Translations under genes and position numbers: made by a program | NCBI GenBank assembly: GCA_030041495.1 | Contig: JASHNT010000108.1 | Location: 1 to 35,072 of the forward strand | Length of the DNA stretch: 35,072 bases | From: Bryobacteraceae bacterium | GTDB taxonomy: Bacteria > Acidobacteriota > Terriglobia > Bryobacterales > Bryobacteraceae | Direction: 5' to 3' | The notes under the pieces: model-generated | Seen by the model: the letters and a program-made list of their open reading frames with translations, nothing else | Database searches by the model: none | What the model was told of the DNA's origin: nothing | In this document: positions 21,781-30,020 of the stretch, piece by piece | Numbering within the stretch: the first letter of the stretch is position 1 | Layout of the letters: the number at the start of each line of letters is the position of its first letter

Positions 21781-23202
21781 CTAAGGCGTCTTCGATGCGA
21801 GCGTCTTGCGTGTGAGCGGCGCCGCGATGCTCTTGCGGTACTCCTCGGCCCGCGCCAGAATCTCCGGCTGATTCAACGTCAGCATTTTCCGCTCGCGTAC
21901 GATCAGCTTGCCGTTGACCATCACATCGGAGACGTCCGCGCCTTTGAGCGCGTAGACCAACTGCGAATAGACGTTGTACAGCGGCACGGCATTGGGCTGA
22001 TCCAGGCGAATGGCGATCAGGTCCGCGCGCTTGCCCGGCTCGATCGAGCCGATCAGCTTGTCGAGGCGCAGAGCCTTCGCGCCGCCGATGGTCGCCATGG
22101 CGAAAGCCTCTTTAGCAGTGAGAGCTTGCGGGTCACCGGTCGAAACTTTTTGGAGCTTAGCGGCGAGGTCCATCTCTTCCATCATGTTGTGGTCGTTGTT
22201 CGATCCGGCCACGCCGTCCGTTCCGAGGCCGACAGGAATATCCAGCATCAGCATCTTGACCACCGGCGCGACTCCGCTGGCCAGCATCATGTTGCTCGAA
22301 GGGCAATGCGCGAGCCCCGTGCCGCGCGCCTTCAGAATCGCAAGATCGGCGTCGTCGAGCCAAACTCCGTGCGCCGCGACCGTCCATCCATTCAGTACCC
22401 CGAGGGAGTCGAGCGCTGCCGTCGGAGTTTTCTTGCGCGCGCTGAGCGCATCGTCATTCTCTTTCTTGGTCTCCGAAAGATGAATCAGCAGAGGCTTCTG
22501 ATACTGATTCGCCAGGCGGCGGCACGCAACCAGAGTCTCATCGGAATTGGTGTAAATGGAATGCGGCGCGACGGCGGGCACGATCAAGGGATCGTTCCCA
22601 TAAGTTCTGAGGAAAGCTTCCGTGCCGGCGAGCGCGGCCTGCGGAGTCTTATAATCCGGGGAAGGCATGCCGATGATGGTCTCTCCCAGGACCCCGCGTA
22701 ATCCTGCGCGCTTAGTCTCCTCGGCGACGGTGTCCTCGAAGTAGTACATGTCGGTGTAGGTAGTCGTGCCCGAAAGAGCCATTTCCAGCACGGCGAGCCT
22801 CGTACCCCAGCGGACGAACTCGCGATCGACGTTCTTGGCCTCTGCTGGAAAGATGTATTTATCGAGCCACTCCTGCAACTTCAGGTCATCGGCGATCCCG
22901 CGAAACAGAGACATCGCCGCGTGGGTGTGCGTATTGATCAGGCCGGGCGTGATGATGGCGTCGCCTGCGTCCAGGCGCTGGGCGGCGGTGTATTTCGCGT
23001 CGATCGTCGCGCGCGGCCCGGCTTCGACGATGTGGTCGCCAGAGATCGCAAGCGCTCCATCTTCGATGACCGTGCGCTGTGGATCCATGGTGACCACGTA
23101 GCGCGCGGTCCAGATGGTGTCGACTGCCGTGCCATGGGAGCCGCAGGCCGCGAGCATGATCGCTGCGGCGACCAGCAAGAGCTTTCTAAAAGTAGGAAGC
23201 AT
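21781..23202 (-). CDS. Lipoprotein amidohydrolase, MTA/SAH deaminase-like
   Basis: A 473-residue protein. The N-terminus (FRKLLLVAAAIMLAACGS) is a lipoprotein signal peptide with lipobox LAAC and lipidated Cys20. The rest is a TIM-barrel amidohydrolase with metal ligands His92/His94 (LINTHTHAAMSLFRG), a later His (LLIHLSE), His (VAAHGVWL) and Asp (GLGTDGVAGSNNDHNMMEE). The sequence layout is that of S-adenosylhomocysteine / 5'-methylthioadenosine deaminases (MtaD) and related TrzA/AtzB-type enzymes. These are normally cytoplasmic, so an exported form is unusual. It overlaps cytidine deaminase by 17 nt, suggesting a nucleoside-salvage unit. Guanine deaminase-like or chlorohydrolase-like activity remains possible. 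Confidence 0.85.
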   Translation of the reverse strand: MLPTFRKLLLVAAAIMLAACGSHGTAVDTIWTARYVVTMDPQRTVIEDGALAISGDHIVEAGPRATIDAKYTAAQRLDAGDAIITPGLINTHTHAAMSLFRGIADDLKLQEWLDKYIFPAEAKNVDREFVRWGTRLAVLEMALSGTTTYTDMYYFEDTVAEETKRAGLRGVLGETIIGMPSPDYKTPQAALAGTEAFLRTYGNDPLIVPAVAPHSIYTNSDETLVACRRLANQYQKPLLIHLSETKKENDDALSARKKTPTAALDSLGVLNGWTVAAHGVWLDDADLAILKARGTGLAHCPSSNMMLASGVAPVVKMLMLDIPVGLGTDGVAGSNNDHNMMEEMDLAAKLQKVSTGDPQALTAKEAFAMATIGGAKALRLDKLIGSIEPGKRADLIAIRLDQPNAVPLYNVYSQLVYALKGADVSDVMVNGKLIVRERKMLTLNQPEILARAEEYRKSIAAPLTRKTLASKTP

Positions 23203-23572
23203 CGAAGGCCCTCGGAAACAAATCTTTCAAGCGCAGAGTTTCGCGTTTGCCGCGCGGGTTGGCCAATAATACTTCGATGTCGCCGCAAAATTCCCACAGG
23301 ATTTGCCGGCAAGCTCCGCAGGGAGGTGTGAGTGTTTCGGAGTCGGCGGCAATGGCGATGCGCCGGAACTCGCGCGCGCCTTCGGAAACTGCCTTGAAAA
23401 CCGCCACTCGCTCAGCGCAGAGGGTCAGGCCGTAGGTCGCGTTTTCGATGTTACAGCCGGTGTAAACACGCCCGGAGGAGTCTTCGAGCGCGGCGCCGAC
23501 ACGGAAGCCGGAAAACGGCGCGTACGCGTGCTCGCGCGCGGCGAGTGCGGCAGCAGCAAGGTCGGCAGACAC
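23186..23572 (-). CDS. cdd: Cytidine deaminase
   Basis: A 128-residue enzyme of the homotetrameric type. Zinc ligands are Cys52 (TLCAERVA), Cys85 and Cys88 (PPCGACRQ), with catalytic Glu54. AYAPFSGFRVGAAL and TGCNIENATYGL bind the nucleoside. It deaminates cytidine and deoxycytidine to uridine forms in pyrimidine salvage. The GTG start is immediately adjacent to an AAGGAG site that itself overlaps the TAA stop of the upstream glycosyltransferase, so the true initiation point may be slightly different, although no better in-frame start exists. It overlaps the amidohydrolase by 17 nt. Confidence 0.95.
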   Translation of the reverse strand: MSADLAAAALAAREHAYAPFSGFRVGAALEDSSGRVYTGCNIENATYGLTLCAERVAVFKAVSEGAREFRRIAIAADSETLTPPCGACRQILWEFCGDIEVLLANPRGKRETLRLKDLFPRAFDASYF

Positions 23573-23576
23573 CTCC

Positions 23577-25373
23577 TTAGAGTAACGCGTCGGCTAACGA
23601 TTGAAACGCCGCCTGCGTGACCAGATGGAACCGCAGATCAAGCGCCGTGAAGGCGCGCAAGGCCAGCGCCGCCTCCGGAGTGGGGATCTCCGGGCTCGCC
23701 AGGAACAGGTTGCCTTCGAGGACGCGGAACGGCAGCACTTTCCAGTCGCGCGCGACTTTCTCGGGCAGCGCATGCGCGACAGCTTCGGGCACTGACGACG
23801 ATTCCACTTGCGCGACCGGCAACCCCTGCTGCAGGCTCAACGTTTCGCACAGTGCTTCCGGCGTGATCTGGCCCGTGTCGATCAAATGCTGGCCCAACCG
23901 CACGGATGCCGGCCGCGATTCAAGCGCCGCGGCCAGCGAGGACGGCGTCAAGTATCCCGATGCGATCAGAATCTCGCCCACCCGGCGCTTGTGCGCGAGC
24001 AGAGTGGCTCGCGAGGGATAGGCGTGTTCGGTCTTGAGCCACTTGAGGGGCTGACCTCGCAAACGCGCGAGCGCGAATCTGGCAAGAGCCTGAAAGGTCG
24101 CGGCGGAGTTCAGTGCGTTGGCATATACCGCGCGCACCGGAACGCCAAGGGCGAACACCAAGCCGTAGATCCGGGCGCAGCAGCTCATTCTCACAATGAT
24201 TCGCAACAATTGCAGAACCAACGTGACGGTGGCCAGGCGTGCGGTGGCCGGGCTGATGCGAGTCCACAGCGAGGTCGCCAGGCCGTACACGAAGATAACG
24301 TTGGCCAAGACGCTGAGCGGATTCCCGATCAAGCCTTTGCGATCGCGCCACAACCAGTAGACCTCACCCGCAGTTCCTTTCCATCCGAACTGCTCCCAGC
24401 CCTGGAGCGCGATCCCGGTGACCCAGCGCGTGCGTTGGCGCAAAGCCGTGCGCCAGGTTTGCGGAAAATATTCGCGCGTGGCGACGAAGTCCGGCGGATT
24501 GTTTCCGCGCGCCAGCGGGACGAAGGTCTGTGTGCAACCCAGGCGGAACAGGCGCAGGCCATTGACGTAATCCTCGGTGAGAGCTTCCGGCTCAAAGATG
24601 CGATTGCTGCGCACTCGTGCCAGTCTCTCCAGCGCGTCGCGCCGGTAGCCGGTGCCCACGCCCGAACTGGGCACGAAGCCACCGGAGATCGCGCGTACTC
24701 GCATGTCGCGTGTGTGATATTCGGCGAACTCGTCGCAATAGATGCCGTGCGTGAGTTTGCGCAGCGGGGTCGGCAATGGGAGGACGGGGGTCTGAACGAA
24801 ATCGAATCGGCCGGAGTAATAGTTGATCCAGCGCAACTCTTCCGGGTGAATGAGATCCTCGGCGTCGTGCGTCACGATGACATCGAACGGCCGCCCGCCG
24901 TTCTCTTCTTCCAGCAGCAGGTGCTGGAACACCCAGTTCAAGCAATCCGCCTTGGAGGTCGGCCCATCATGCGGGCACAAGGCCAAGTGGATGTTGGGAA
25001 AGCGCGCCGCCGCCGCGCGCACCGCGGCTTGAGTCAACAGGTCATTGGGATAGCAGCCGGCGAAGATGGTGTAGTCGCTGTAGCGAATGGAAGCGAAGTT
25101 ATGCTCCAGCATGGCGCCGATGACGGCGTGTTCGTTCCACAGCGGCACGAGGATCGCGATGCGGCGGACGGGAGCCGAGTCGAGTTGCCGCTCGCCCGGC
25201 GGGTACAGACGCGCGGCCGGCCGCAACTTCGCCTTTAGCCACGCGAAGGCCCAGATCGCATCCACGGCCAGATCGTCCAGACCGCTCAACAAGATCGCCC
25301 ATGCCAGCGGCGCCAGCAGCCACAGGATCGCGGCGTCGAGACCGGCCAGCCAGTTCGGAACGTGAATACTCAC
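23577..25373 (-). CDS. NfrB-like glycosyltransferase with MshEN (c-di-GMP-type) domain
   Basis: A 598-residue membrane protein from GTG 25373. A membrane segment (~12-36) precedes a family 2 glycosyltransferase domain (~70-330) with nucleotide-sugar motifs DAED (170-173), SSGVGTGYRRDALE (237-249), TEDY (266-269) and QRTRW (313-317). Two or three more membrane segments follow (~335-420). The C-terminal ~135 residues (463-598) are an MshEN module. It contains RVGEILIASGYLT and RLGQHLIDTGQIT followed by LSLQQGLP, the repeated RxGxxLxxxG motif that binds cyclic di-GMP. E. coli NfrB has the same order and makes a surface polysaccharide in response to c-di-GMP. No NfrA partner is in the window. Confidence 0.87.
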   Translation of the reverse strand: MSIHVPNWLAGLDAAILWLLAPLAWAILLSGLDDLAVDAIWAFAWLKAKLRPAARLYPPGERQLDSAPVRRIAILVPLWNEHAVIGAMLEHNFASIRYSDYTIFAGCYPNDLLTQAAVRAAAARFPNIHLALCPHDGPTSKADCLNWVFQHLLLEEENGGRPFDVIVTHDAEDLIHPEELRWINYYSGRFDFVQTPVLPLPTPLRKLTHGIYCDEFAEYHTRDMRVRAISGGFVPSSGVGTGYRRDALERLARVRSNRIFEPEALTEDYVNGLRLFRLGCTQTFVPLARGNNPPDFVATREYFPQTWRTALRQRTRWVTGIALQGWEQFGWKGTAGEVYWLWRDRKGLIGNPLSVLANVIFVYGLATSLWTRISPATARLATVTLVLQLLRIIVRMSCCARIYGLVFALGVPVRAVYANALNSAATFQALARFALARLRGQPLKWLKTEHAYPSRATLLAHKRRVGEILIASGYLTPSSLAAALESRPASVRLGQHLIDTGQITPEALCETLSLQQGLPVAQVESSSVPEAVAHALPEKVARDWKVLPFRVLEGNLFLASPEIPTPEAALALRAFTALDLRFHLVTQAAFQSLADALL

Positions 25374-25411
25374 TGTTATGTAGTGACCGGATCTGTGCGA
25401 CAATCTCACCC

Positions 25412-27004
25412 GTGCAGCGGCGTTGGATGGTCGTGGCCGTCTTTTTGGGCGCTCTTGTGATCCTGGCGTGGAATGCCGCGGCTCCGGGTGTCGCCAGCGC
25501 CTACGTCGATCCGGTGGCGAAGATCCAGGATCAGGACGAAGCGCTCTACGGCTCCATTTCGCTGCGTATGGAGGAGTCCGGCGATTGGATGACCCCTGTG
25601 TTTGTGGGACGTTTCGAGCTCGTGAAACCGCCGCTGCTGTACTGGCTGGAGGCGGCCGGGATGAAGCTAATCGGGCGAGGCCGCGCGGCTATGCGGGCGC
25701 CGTCCATCCTGGCTGGTGCGGCCACGGTCGCATTGGTCTTCGCCTGGCTGGCCGGAGAGGGTACGGGATGGGCCGCGGCTTTAACGGGCGCAGTCCTATT
25801 GCTGTCGAGTCACCTTTTCTTCGTCCTTAGCCGCGTGGGCCTCACCGACGCTCTGCTGACTTTCTGGACCGCGCTCGCGATGTTCGCCCTGGCACGCGAT
25901 ACGGCGCTCAGGTCACGCTCCATGCAGTGGACTTTCGGCCTTGCCTCCGGAGCCGCGATCATGACCAAAGGCATCGCGGGGTTGTTCCCTTTGCTTGCGC
26001 TCGGCGTGTTCTCCGTGATCTCGAAGCAGCGGCCGGAGTGGAGGAGGCTGCTCGAAGCCGCCACGATTTCCGCCTTGATCGCGGCGCCCTGGCACCTCTA
26101 CGAACTCTGGCGGCACACGCGCTGGTTTGTGGCTCAATACGTGATGGGCGAGATCGTCACCAATAGCCTTTCGTCACCCACGCAATCCACGCACGAAGCG
26201 CACTTGGCCTATTACGCGAAGCGGCTGATCTTCTTGGACGCGCCGCTGGCGATCGCGGCTTTGGCGGCGCTGGTTCTCAAGCTGAAGCGGACCAGCACGC
26301 GAGTGCTGCTGGCGTGGATTGCGGTAGTGGTCGCCGCGGCGATGGCGTTCGACTACCGCAATACGTCGTACATACTGCCGATTTTTCCCGCGCTGGCGTT
26401 ACTGATAGGTGGCGTGCTGCCGAAGAAGTTCGCGCCTTGGGTGCTGGGCATCGCGACGCTGTTATTCGCCGGCAAAATCGCCGAACCTGCGGAGACCTGG
26501 GGCCTTCCCTTCAGGCAGGAAGCGCCCATGCCATCGGAGCCTATGCTCGACCGCTATGCGGCGCTTCATCGCGGAAACGAATTTATCCTGGGCGATCCTG
26601 ACGATGAATTTTACTCTGCCTGCCTGGATTTACCGAAGGTCCGGTATTTGTACATCGATCCAAGCTATCGCTCCGCGCCACCGGCGTCTCCTAACTCGCT
26701 CGATTTCGGGTACCTGGGCGTGACCGTGACGGCTTCGGATTTCGCCCAAGCCGCCCGGCTTGAGCCGGAGCTCCTGAGGCGCTTCCGCGCGTGGGGCTTG
26801 CCAAACGGCGACGCGATCGCGAGCGTGATCATCGCGAACAGCGTTGAGCAGAGCCAAGAGCTCGTTCGCTCGCATCCTGAGGCCGATTTTTTTGTCCCAG
26901 CCGGGTGGGCCGTGCAGGACGGCGGCATACATGCTTTCGCCGGAACCGTCGACGGCCGCGAGTTGCTGCTCTCTCACGAAATGATTCAGAGGCCCGCGAA
27001 GTGA
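25412..27004 (+). CDS. ArnT/PMT-like membrane glycosyltransferase (GT-C)
   Basis: A 530-residue polytopic protein. Start GTG 25412; ATG 25427 is an alternative and both begin at the first membrane helix. The first extracytoplasmic loop has the acidic motif DQDEALYGSISLRM followed by GDWMTPVFVGRFELVKPPLLYWLEA, the pattern of ArnT and other undecaprenyl-phosphate-sugar glycosyltransferases (GT83/GT39). About ten further hydrophobic segments run to residue ~375, then a ~150-residue soluble C-terminal domain. It would transfer a sugar from a polyprenyl carrier to lipid A, protein or another envelope target. It is divergent from the NfrB-like gene with 38 bp between them and overlaps thiD tail-to-tail by 19 bp. 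Confidence 0.85.
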   Translation: MQRRWMVVAVFLGALVILAWNAAAPGVASAYVDPVAKIQDQDEALYGSISLRMEESGDWMTPVFVGRFELVKPPLLYWLEAAGMKLIGRGRAAMRAPSILAGAATVALVFAWLAGEGTGWAAALTGAVLLLSSHLFFVLSRVGLTDALLTFWTALAMFALARDTALRSRSMQWTFGLASGAAIMTKGIAGLFPLLALGVFSVISKQRPEWRRLLEAATISALIAAPWHLYELWRHTRWFVAQYVMGEIVTNSLSSPTQSTHEAHLAYYAKRLIFLDAPLAIAALAALVLKLKRTSTRVLLAWIAVVVAAAMAFDYRNTSYILPIFPALALLIGGVLPKKFAPWVLGIATLLFAGKIAEPAETWGLPFRQEAPMPSEPMLDRYAALHRGNEFILGDPDDEFYSACLDLPKVRYLYIDPSYRSAPPASPNSLDFGYLGVTVTASDFAQAARLEPELLRRFRAWGLPNGDAIASVIIANSVEQSQELVRSHPEADFFVPAGWAVQDGGIHAFAGTVDGRELLLSHEMIQRPAK

Positions 27005-27786
27005 TTCAACGGCCCGTTGCCCACCCCTAGCCCGGGATTCGAGCGCAGGGCTGCGGTGACGAACGCTTTGGCGATGCGAATCGATTCGAGCAGCGAATGA
27101 CCCTTGGCCAATCCTGCTGTGATCGCGGCCGAGTAGGTGCAGCCGGTGCCGTGAGTGTGCGGTGTGGCTACGCGGGCGGCACAAAACTCGTGCTGCTCGC
27201 CGTTGCTCATCATCAGCAGGTCGATCGCGTCACCTTCCAGGTGACCACCCTTTACCAACACGTTGGCCGCGCCCATCGCGATGAGTTTATGGGCCGCGTC
27301 TCTCATCGATTCCAAGTTGTTCACGGCAATCCCGGTCAACGCCGTGGCCTCATCCAAGTTCGGAGTCAACAAGAACGCCAGAGGCAGCAAGGTTGTGGTG
27401 AAAGCTCGCTGCGCCGCGTCATCCATCAGCGGAGCGCGGTTTTTGCTGAGCATCACCGGGTCGACGACCAGAGGGAAGTCGAAGCCCGCAGCGGCTGCCG
27501 CGACTCCCTCCATCACAGCGCGGGTCCCCAGGGCTCCGGTTTTTGCAGCCTTCGGGGGAATGTCGGTTACCACGGCGTGAACCTGTTCCGCCACCAAATC
27601 GGCGGCGAGCATTTCCACGCGATGCAATCCGCGAGTATTCTGCACGGTGACCAGAGTCACGACCGCCTCGCCATAAACCCCCATCTGATGGAATGTTTTG
27701 AGGTCCGCTTGCAGACCTGCTCCTCCACTCGGATCGGAGCCGGCGATGGAGAGCGCAACGGGGGTAGTCACGAACTTATTCACCAT
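26986..27786 (-). CDS. thiD: Hydroxymethylpyrimidine/phosphomethylpyrimidine kinase
   Basis: A 266-residue ribokinase-fold enzyme that phosphorylates HMP and HMP-P in thiamine synthesis. Diagnostic segments are ALSIAGSDPSGGAGLQADLKT (11-31), VDPVMLSKN, LLTPNLDEATALTG, VLVKGGHLEGDA and the anion hole THGTGCTYSAAI with catalytic Cys. Length is normal. Three in-frame ATGs (27816, 27807, 27786) are possible starts; the last gives the usual MVNKFVTTPVALSIAGSD beginning, and the other two lie inside palindromic repeat sequence. Tail overlap with the ArnT-like gene is 19 bp. No other thi gene is nearby. Confidence 0.95.
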   Translation of the reverse strand: MVNKFVTTPVALSIAGSDPSGGAGLQADLKTFHQMGVYGEAVVTLVTVQNTRGLHRVEMLAADLVAEQVHAVVTDIPPKAAKTGALGTRAVMEGVAAAAAGFDFPLVVDPVMLSKNRAPLMDDAAQRAFTTTLLPLAFLLTPNLDEATALTGIAVNNLESMRDAAHKLIAMGAANVLVKGGHLEGDAIDLLMMSNGEQHEFCAARVATPHTHGTGCTYSAAITAGLAKGHSLLESIRIAKAFVTAALRSNPGLGVGNGPLNHFAGL

Positions 27787-27834
27787 GGAGCGGACACGCC
27801 GCTCCATTGCCACCATGGAGCGGACACGCCACTC
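27781..27834. repeat. Duplicated palindromic repeat at the thiD start
   Basis: Two direct 24-bp copies, 27781-27804 and 27811-27834, differ at one base. Around the first, ATGGAGCGG (27785-27793) and CCGCTCCAT (27799-27807) form a perfect 9-bp stem with loop ACACG. The second copy is an imperfect hairpin. The units look like REP-type palindromes. The minus-strand ATG of thiD (27786-27784) is at the base of the first stem, so folding of the mRNA could hide the start codon. Confidence 0.85.
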
Positions 27835-27843
27835 GATATCAGT

Positions 27844-29313
27844 TTACTCGGTGGGCGCGCCGGGACAGGACAACGCGTTGCCCACCAGAACACAGCTTCC
27901 GGTGTCGTTGATGAAAGTAAGGTTGGTGACGGTCGTTGTACCCGCCGAGTTCGTGAGTTGGATGTCCACTGAACCGACTTCACCGGCATTTCCCGTGACC
28001 GGGAAAATCAACAGTATTGCGAACATCCCTCCGTCAACCGACTGGTCGAAGAAATACGAATGAAAGTTTGAGGTAAAGTCGGCTGTAACCGGACCGGCGC
28101 CGATGGCGTTGCCCACATTATCGTAAAACGTAAATGACATCGGCCCGGCGGAGTAGGTGTTGTCAAACCCGCTCAGGGAGATCCGCAGCGCTCCCGCAAC
28201 GGCGACGGCTGAGGCCGAATCCGAATCCAGGTAGACGGGAAGCGGCGCAAGAGAAATGGTCGCGGTTGGCGCGGGGCCGCTGAATTGCGCCCCAGAATCG
28301 AGAGTCACCGTAAACGTGATCGTGCCGGTGGTGGTGCCGGTTTGAAAAATACCTGGCTGCGGGCTCTCGAACACTGCCTGGGCGGAGTCTTGCTGAATCG
28401 TAAATCCTTCCGACATCGCGCTGTTGCCGGTAAACTGGATTCCGCCGTCGGGCTGCGCTCCCGCGACGCTGGGATCGGGCTGGAATGCCATAGTCACGTA
28501 GCCGGATGCGGTGATGGGCGAGGGCGCAGGGAGAGTCAGGCTTAGAGTCACCTGCTGGCCACTTTGCGGACTCTTGGTGTCGAATCCGATGGCAGGCGTG
28601 GGCAGAGGAGGGTTTAGACCAACCCCCGTGAGCGGATACGTCTGCGAGCCGACCGTGAGCGAACCGGTATCGACCGATGCGCTGTTGGGGGAAAACGTGA
28701 TGGTGAACGCTGCGGACTGACCCGGTGTTAGCGTGAGGGGTGTCGCGGGCGGCTGTGACAAGAGGAATCCAGCCCCCGCGATCGTCACGCTCGAAACCGT
28801 GATCGTTTGCGAGCTCTGGTCGGTCAGTTGCAGTTTGCAAATCACCGTCTGCCCAGCGGCGGTCTCACCAAAGCTGATGGTCGAGTTGGAGTCCGGTCCG
28901 GTGCACGGCGAAGACGCGGTGAGAGTGGCCGCGGCAACCACCGTGATCACGAAGTAGACCGGACCAGTCGAGCCGAAACTGAAACTGGTGCTGAAGGAGC
29001 CTGCGGTGCCGGACTGGAACGTGAAGTAAACGTTCACGCTTGCCCCAGGCGCGAGTGTGGTCTGTGTGCTGGCGCACGGGCTATTGATGGAGTACCCCGC
29101 ACCTGCGCCGGCAACGCTGCACGCTACCGGAGCGGAGCCTTGATTCTGCACTTGAACTACGAAGCTGTACGACGCTCCGGCCGCGACCGATCCTAAGAGA
29201 TAGGTGTCGCCGGGACTGAGCTGTTTCTGCTGGCCGCCGGCCACCAGGGTCAGTTGAATCTGCGCCTGCGCGGCCAGCGGCGCGAGCAACAGTAAGACTA
29301 AGCCAGGGATCAT
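27844..29313 (-). CDS. Secreted protein with repeated Ig-like (choice-of-anchor-D type) domains
   Basis: A 489-residue exported protein with signal peptide MIPGLVLLLLAPLAAQAQ. The mature part is Ser/Thr/Gly-rich and beta-rich. Two or more Ig-like domains resemble the ASPM/SPD-2/Hydin ('choice-of-anchor D') type: VQNQGSAPVACSVAGAGAGY, TLAPGASVNVYFTFQSGTAG and SQTITVSSVTIAGAGFLL, then LTPGQSAAFTITFSPNSASVDTG. A C-terminal section (about 330-489) has a different composition and ends with a Cys pair (GSCVLVGNALSC). It has no enzyme motif. It is probably a surface or periplasmic structural protein. Its ATG overlaps the upstream gene's stop by 4 nt, placing it last in a three-gene unit. Confidence 0.78.
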   Translation of the reverse strand: MIPGLVLLLLAPLAAQAQIQLTLVAGGQQKQLSPGDTYLLGSVAAGASYSFVVQVQNQGSAPVACSVAGAGAGYSINSPCASTQTTLAPGASVNVYFTFQSGTAGSFSTSFSFGSTGPVYFVITVVAAATLTASSPCTGPDSNSTISFGETAAGQTVICKLQLTDQSSQTITVSSVTIAGAGFLLSQPPATPLTLTPGQSAAFTITFSPNSASVDTGSLTVGSQTYPLTGVGLNPPLPTPAIGFDTKSPQSGQQVTLSLTLPAPSPITASGYVTMAFQPDPSVAGAQPDGGIQFTGNSAMSEGFTIQQDSAQAVFESPQPGIFQTGTTTGTITFTVTLDSGAQFSGPAPTATISLAPLPVYLDSDSASAVAVAGALRISLSGFDNTYSAGPMSFTFYDNVGNAIGAGPVTADFTSNFHSYFFDQSVDGGMFAILLIFPVTGNAGEVGSVDIQLTNSAGTTTVTNLTFINDTGSCVLVGNALSCPGAPTE

Positions 29314-30020
29314 CGCTCCGGCCCTTCCGGAAGCGCGTATAGGTGCTCCTGTCCGGGAGCGGTGCGCAACGCGTACAGCACTCCGTTGGCGCCCGCTTCG
29401 ACGTAACTACCGCCGAGCGCGGTTAGCGATTGGATGCCGGGGGTATCCAAGCGCAACTCGCTCGCGTCGGTCTTGCGCAGCACCACGGCGTCGGACGTCG
29501 CGTAAACCGTCAACGTCGGCAACAGCAGTACCGCGCAGGCGTCATACGGCAAAGAATCCAGAATCGATCCGTCCGCGCCGATGATCCAGATGATTCCGTC
29601 TCGCTCCACTGCAATGGCGAGTCCCGTCCCGCGCGAGGCTATCGACAACACGGCTCCTTGCACGCTCAGGCTGAGGTTCGTGAGCGACCCATTCTGCCAT
29701 CTGGCGAACTGCCGCGTCAGTGCGAAGTACACGGTCGCGCCAGTCGAGTCGAGGCCAATGACGGCGCCGCCGGGCGGAGCCGGAGTCACAATGCTTCCCG
29801 AAACCAACGCGGATTCCGTCTTCGCCAGGCACAAACTCGCCGAGCACGCGGAGGCGAACACGCGTTCAGCTATCGGAGCGTCCGTCTTGAACGTGCCGCC
29901 GACCGCATACACAGGCCGCAGGTTCCGTTGCTGATCGATCATCTGCCCGAGGAATGGCCGCAAGAGGGCACTCTGCGCCCACGTGCACATCGCAAAGACC
30001 GGGAGAATTGCGAATCTCAT
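29310..30020 (-). CDS. Exported protein, possible beta-propeller-like repeats
   Basis: A 236-residue protein from ATG 30020; a longer open frame upstream is out of context. A short signal peptide MRFAILPVFAMCTWAQS is followed by repeated strands such as GAVIGLDSTGATVYFALTRQFARWQNGSL, GLAIAVERDGIIWIIGADGSILDSL, TVYATSDAVVLRKTD and ANGVLYALRTAPGQEHLYALPEG (spans quoted in part). The spacing of 'D..G..vy' units suggests a partial beta-propeller. A Cys pair occurs in SACSASLC. The function is unknown. It overlaps both neighbours by 4 nt (ATGA), so it is translated together with the Ig-like proteins on each side. Confidence 0.72.
   Translation of the reverse strand: MRFAILPVFAMCTWAQSALLRPFLGQMIDQQRNLRPVYAVGGTFKTDAPIAERVFASACSASLCLAKTESALVSGSIVTPAPPGGAVIGLDSTGATVYFALTRQFARWQNGSLTNLSLSVQGAVLSIASRGTGLAIAVERDGIIWIIGADGSILDSLPYDACAVLLLPTLTVYATSDAVVLRKTDASELRLDTPGIQSLTALGGSYVEAGANGVLYALRTAPGQEHLYALPEGPER

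Noticed and set aside
21142-22701. 519-codon plus-strand open frame across the HD and amidohydrolase genes
   Set aside because: Antisense to two well-supported genes and without recognisable domains.
23808-25238. 476-codon plus-strand open frame opposite the NfrB-like gene
   Set aside because: Antisense shadow; the minus strand has clear catalytic motifs.
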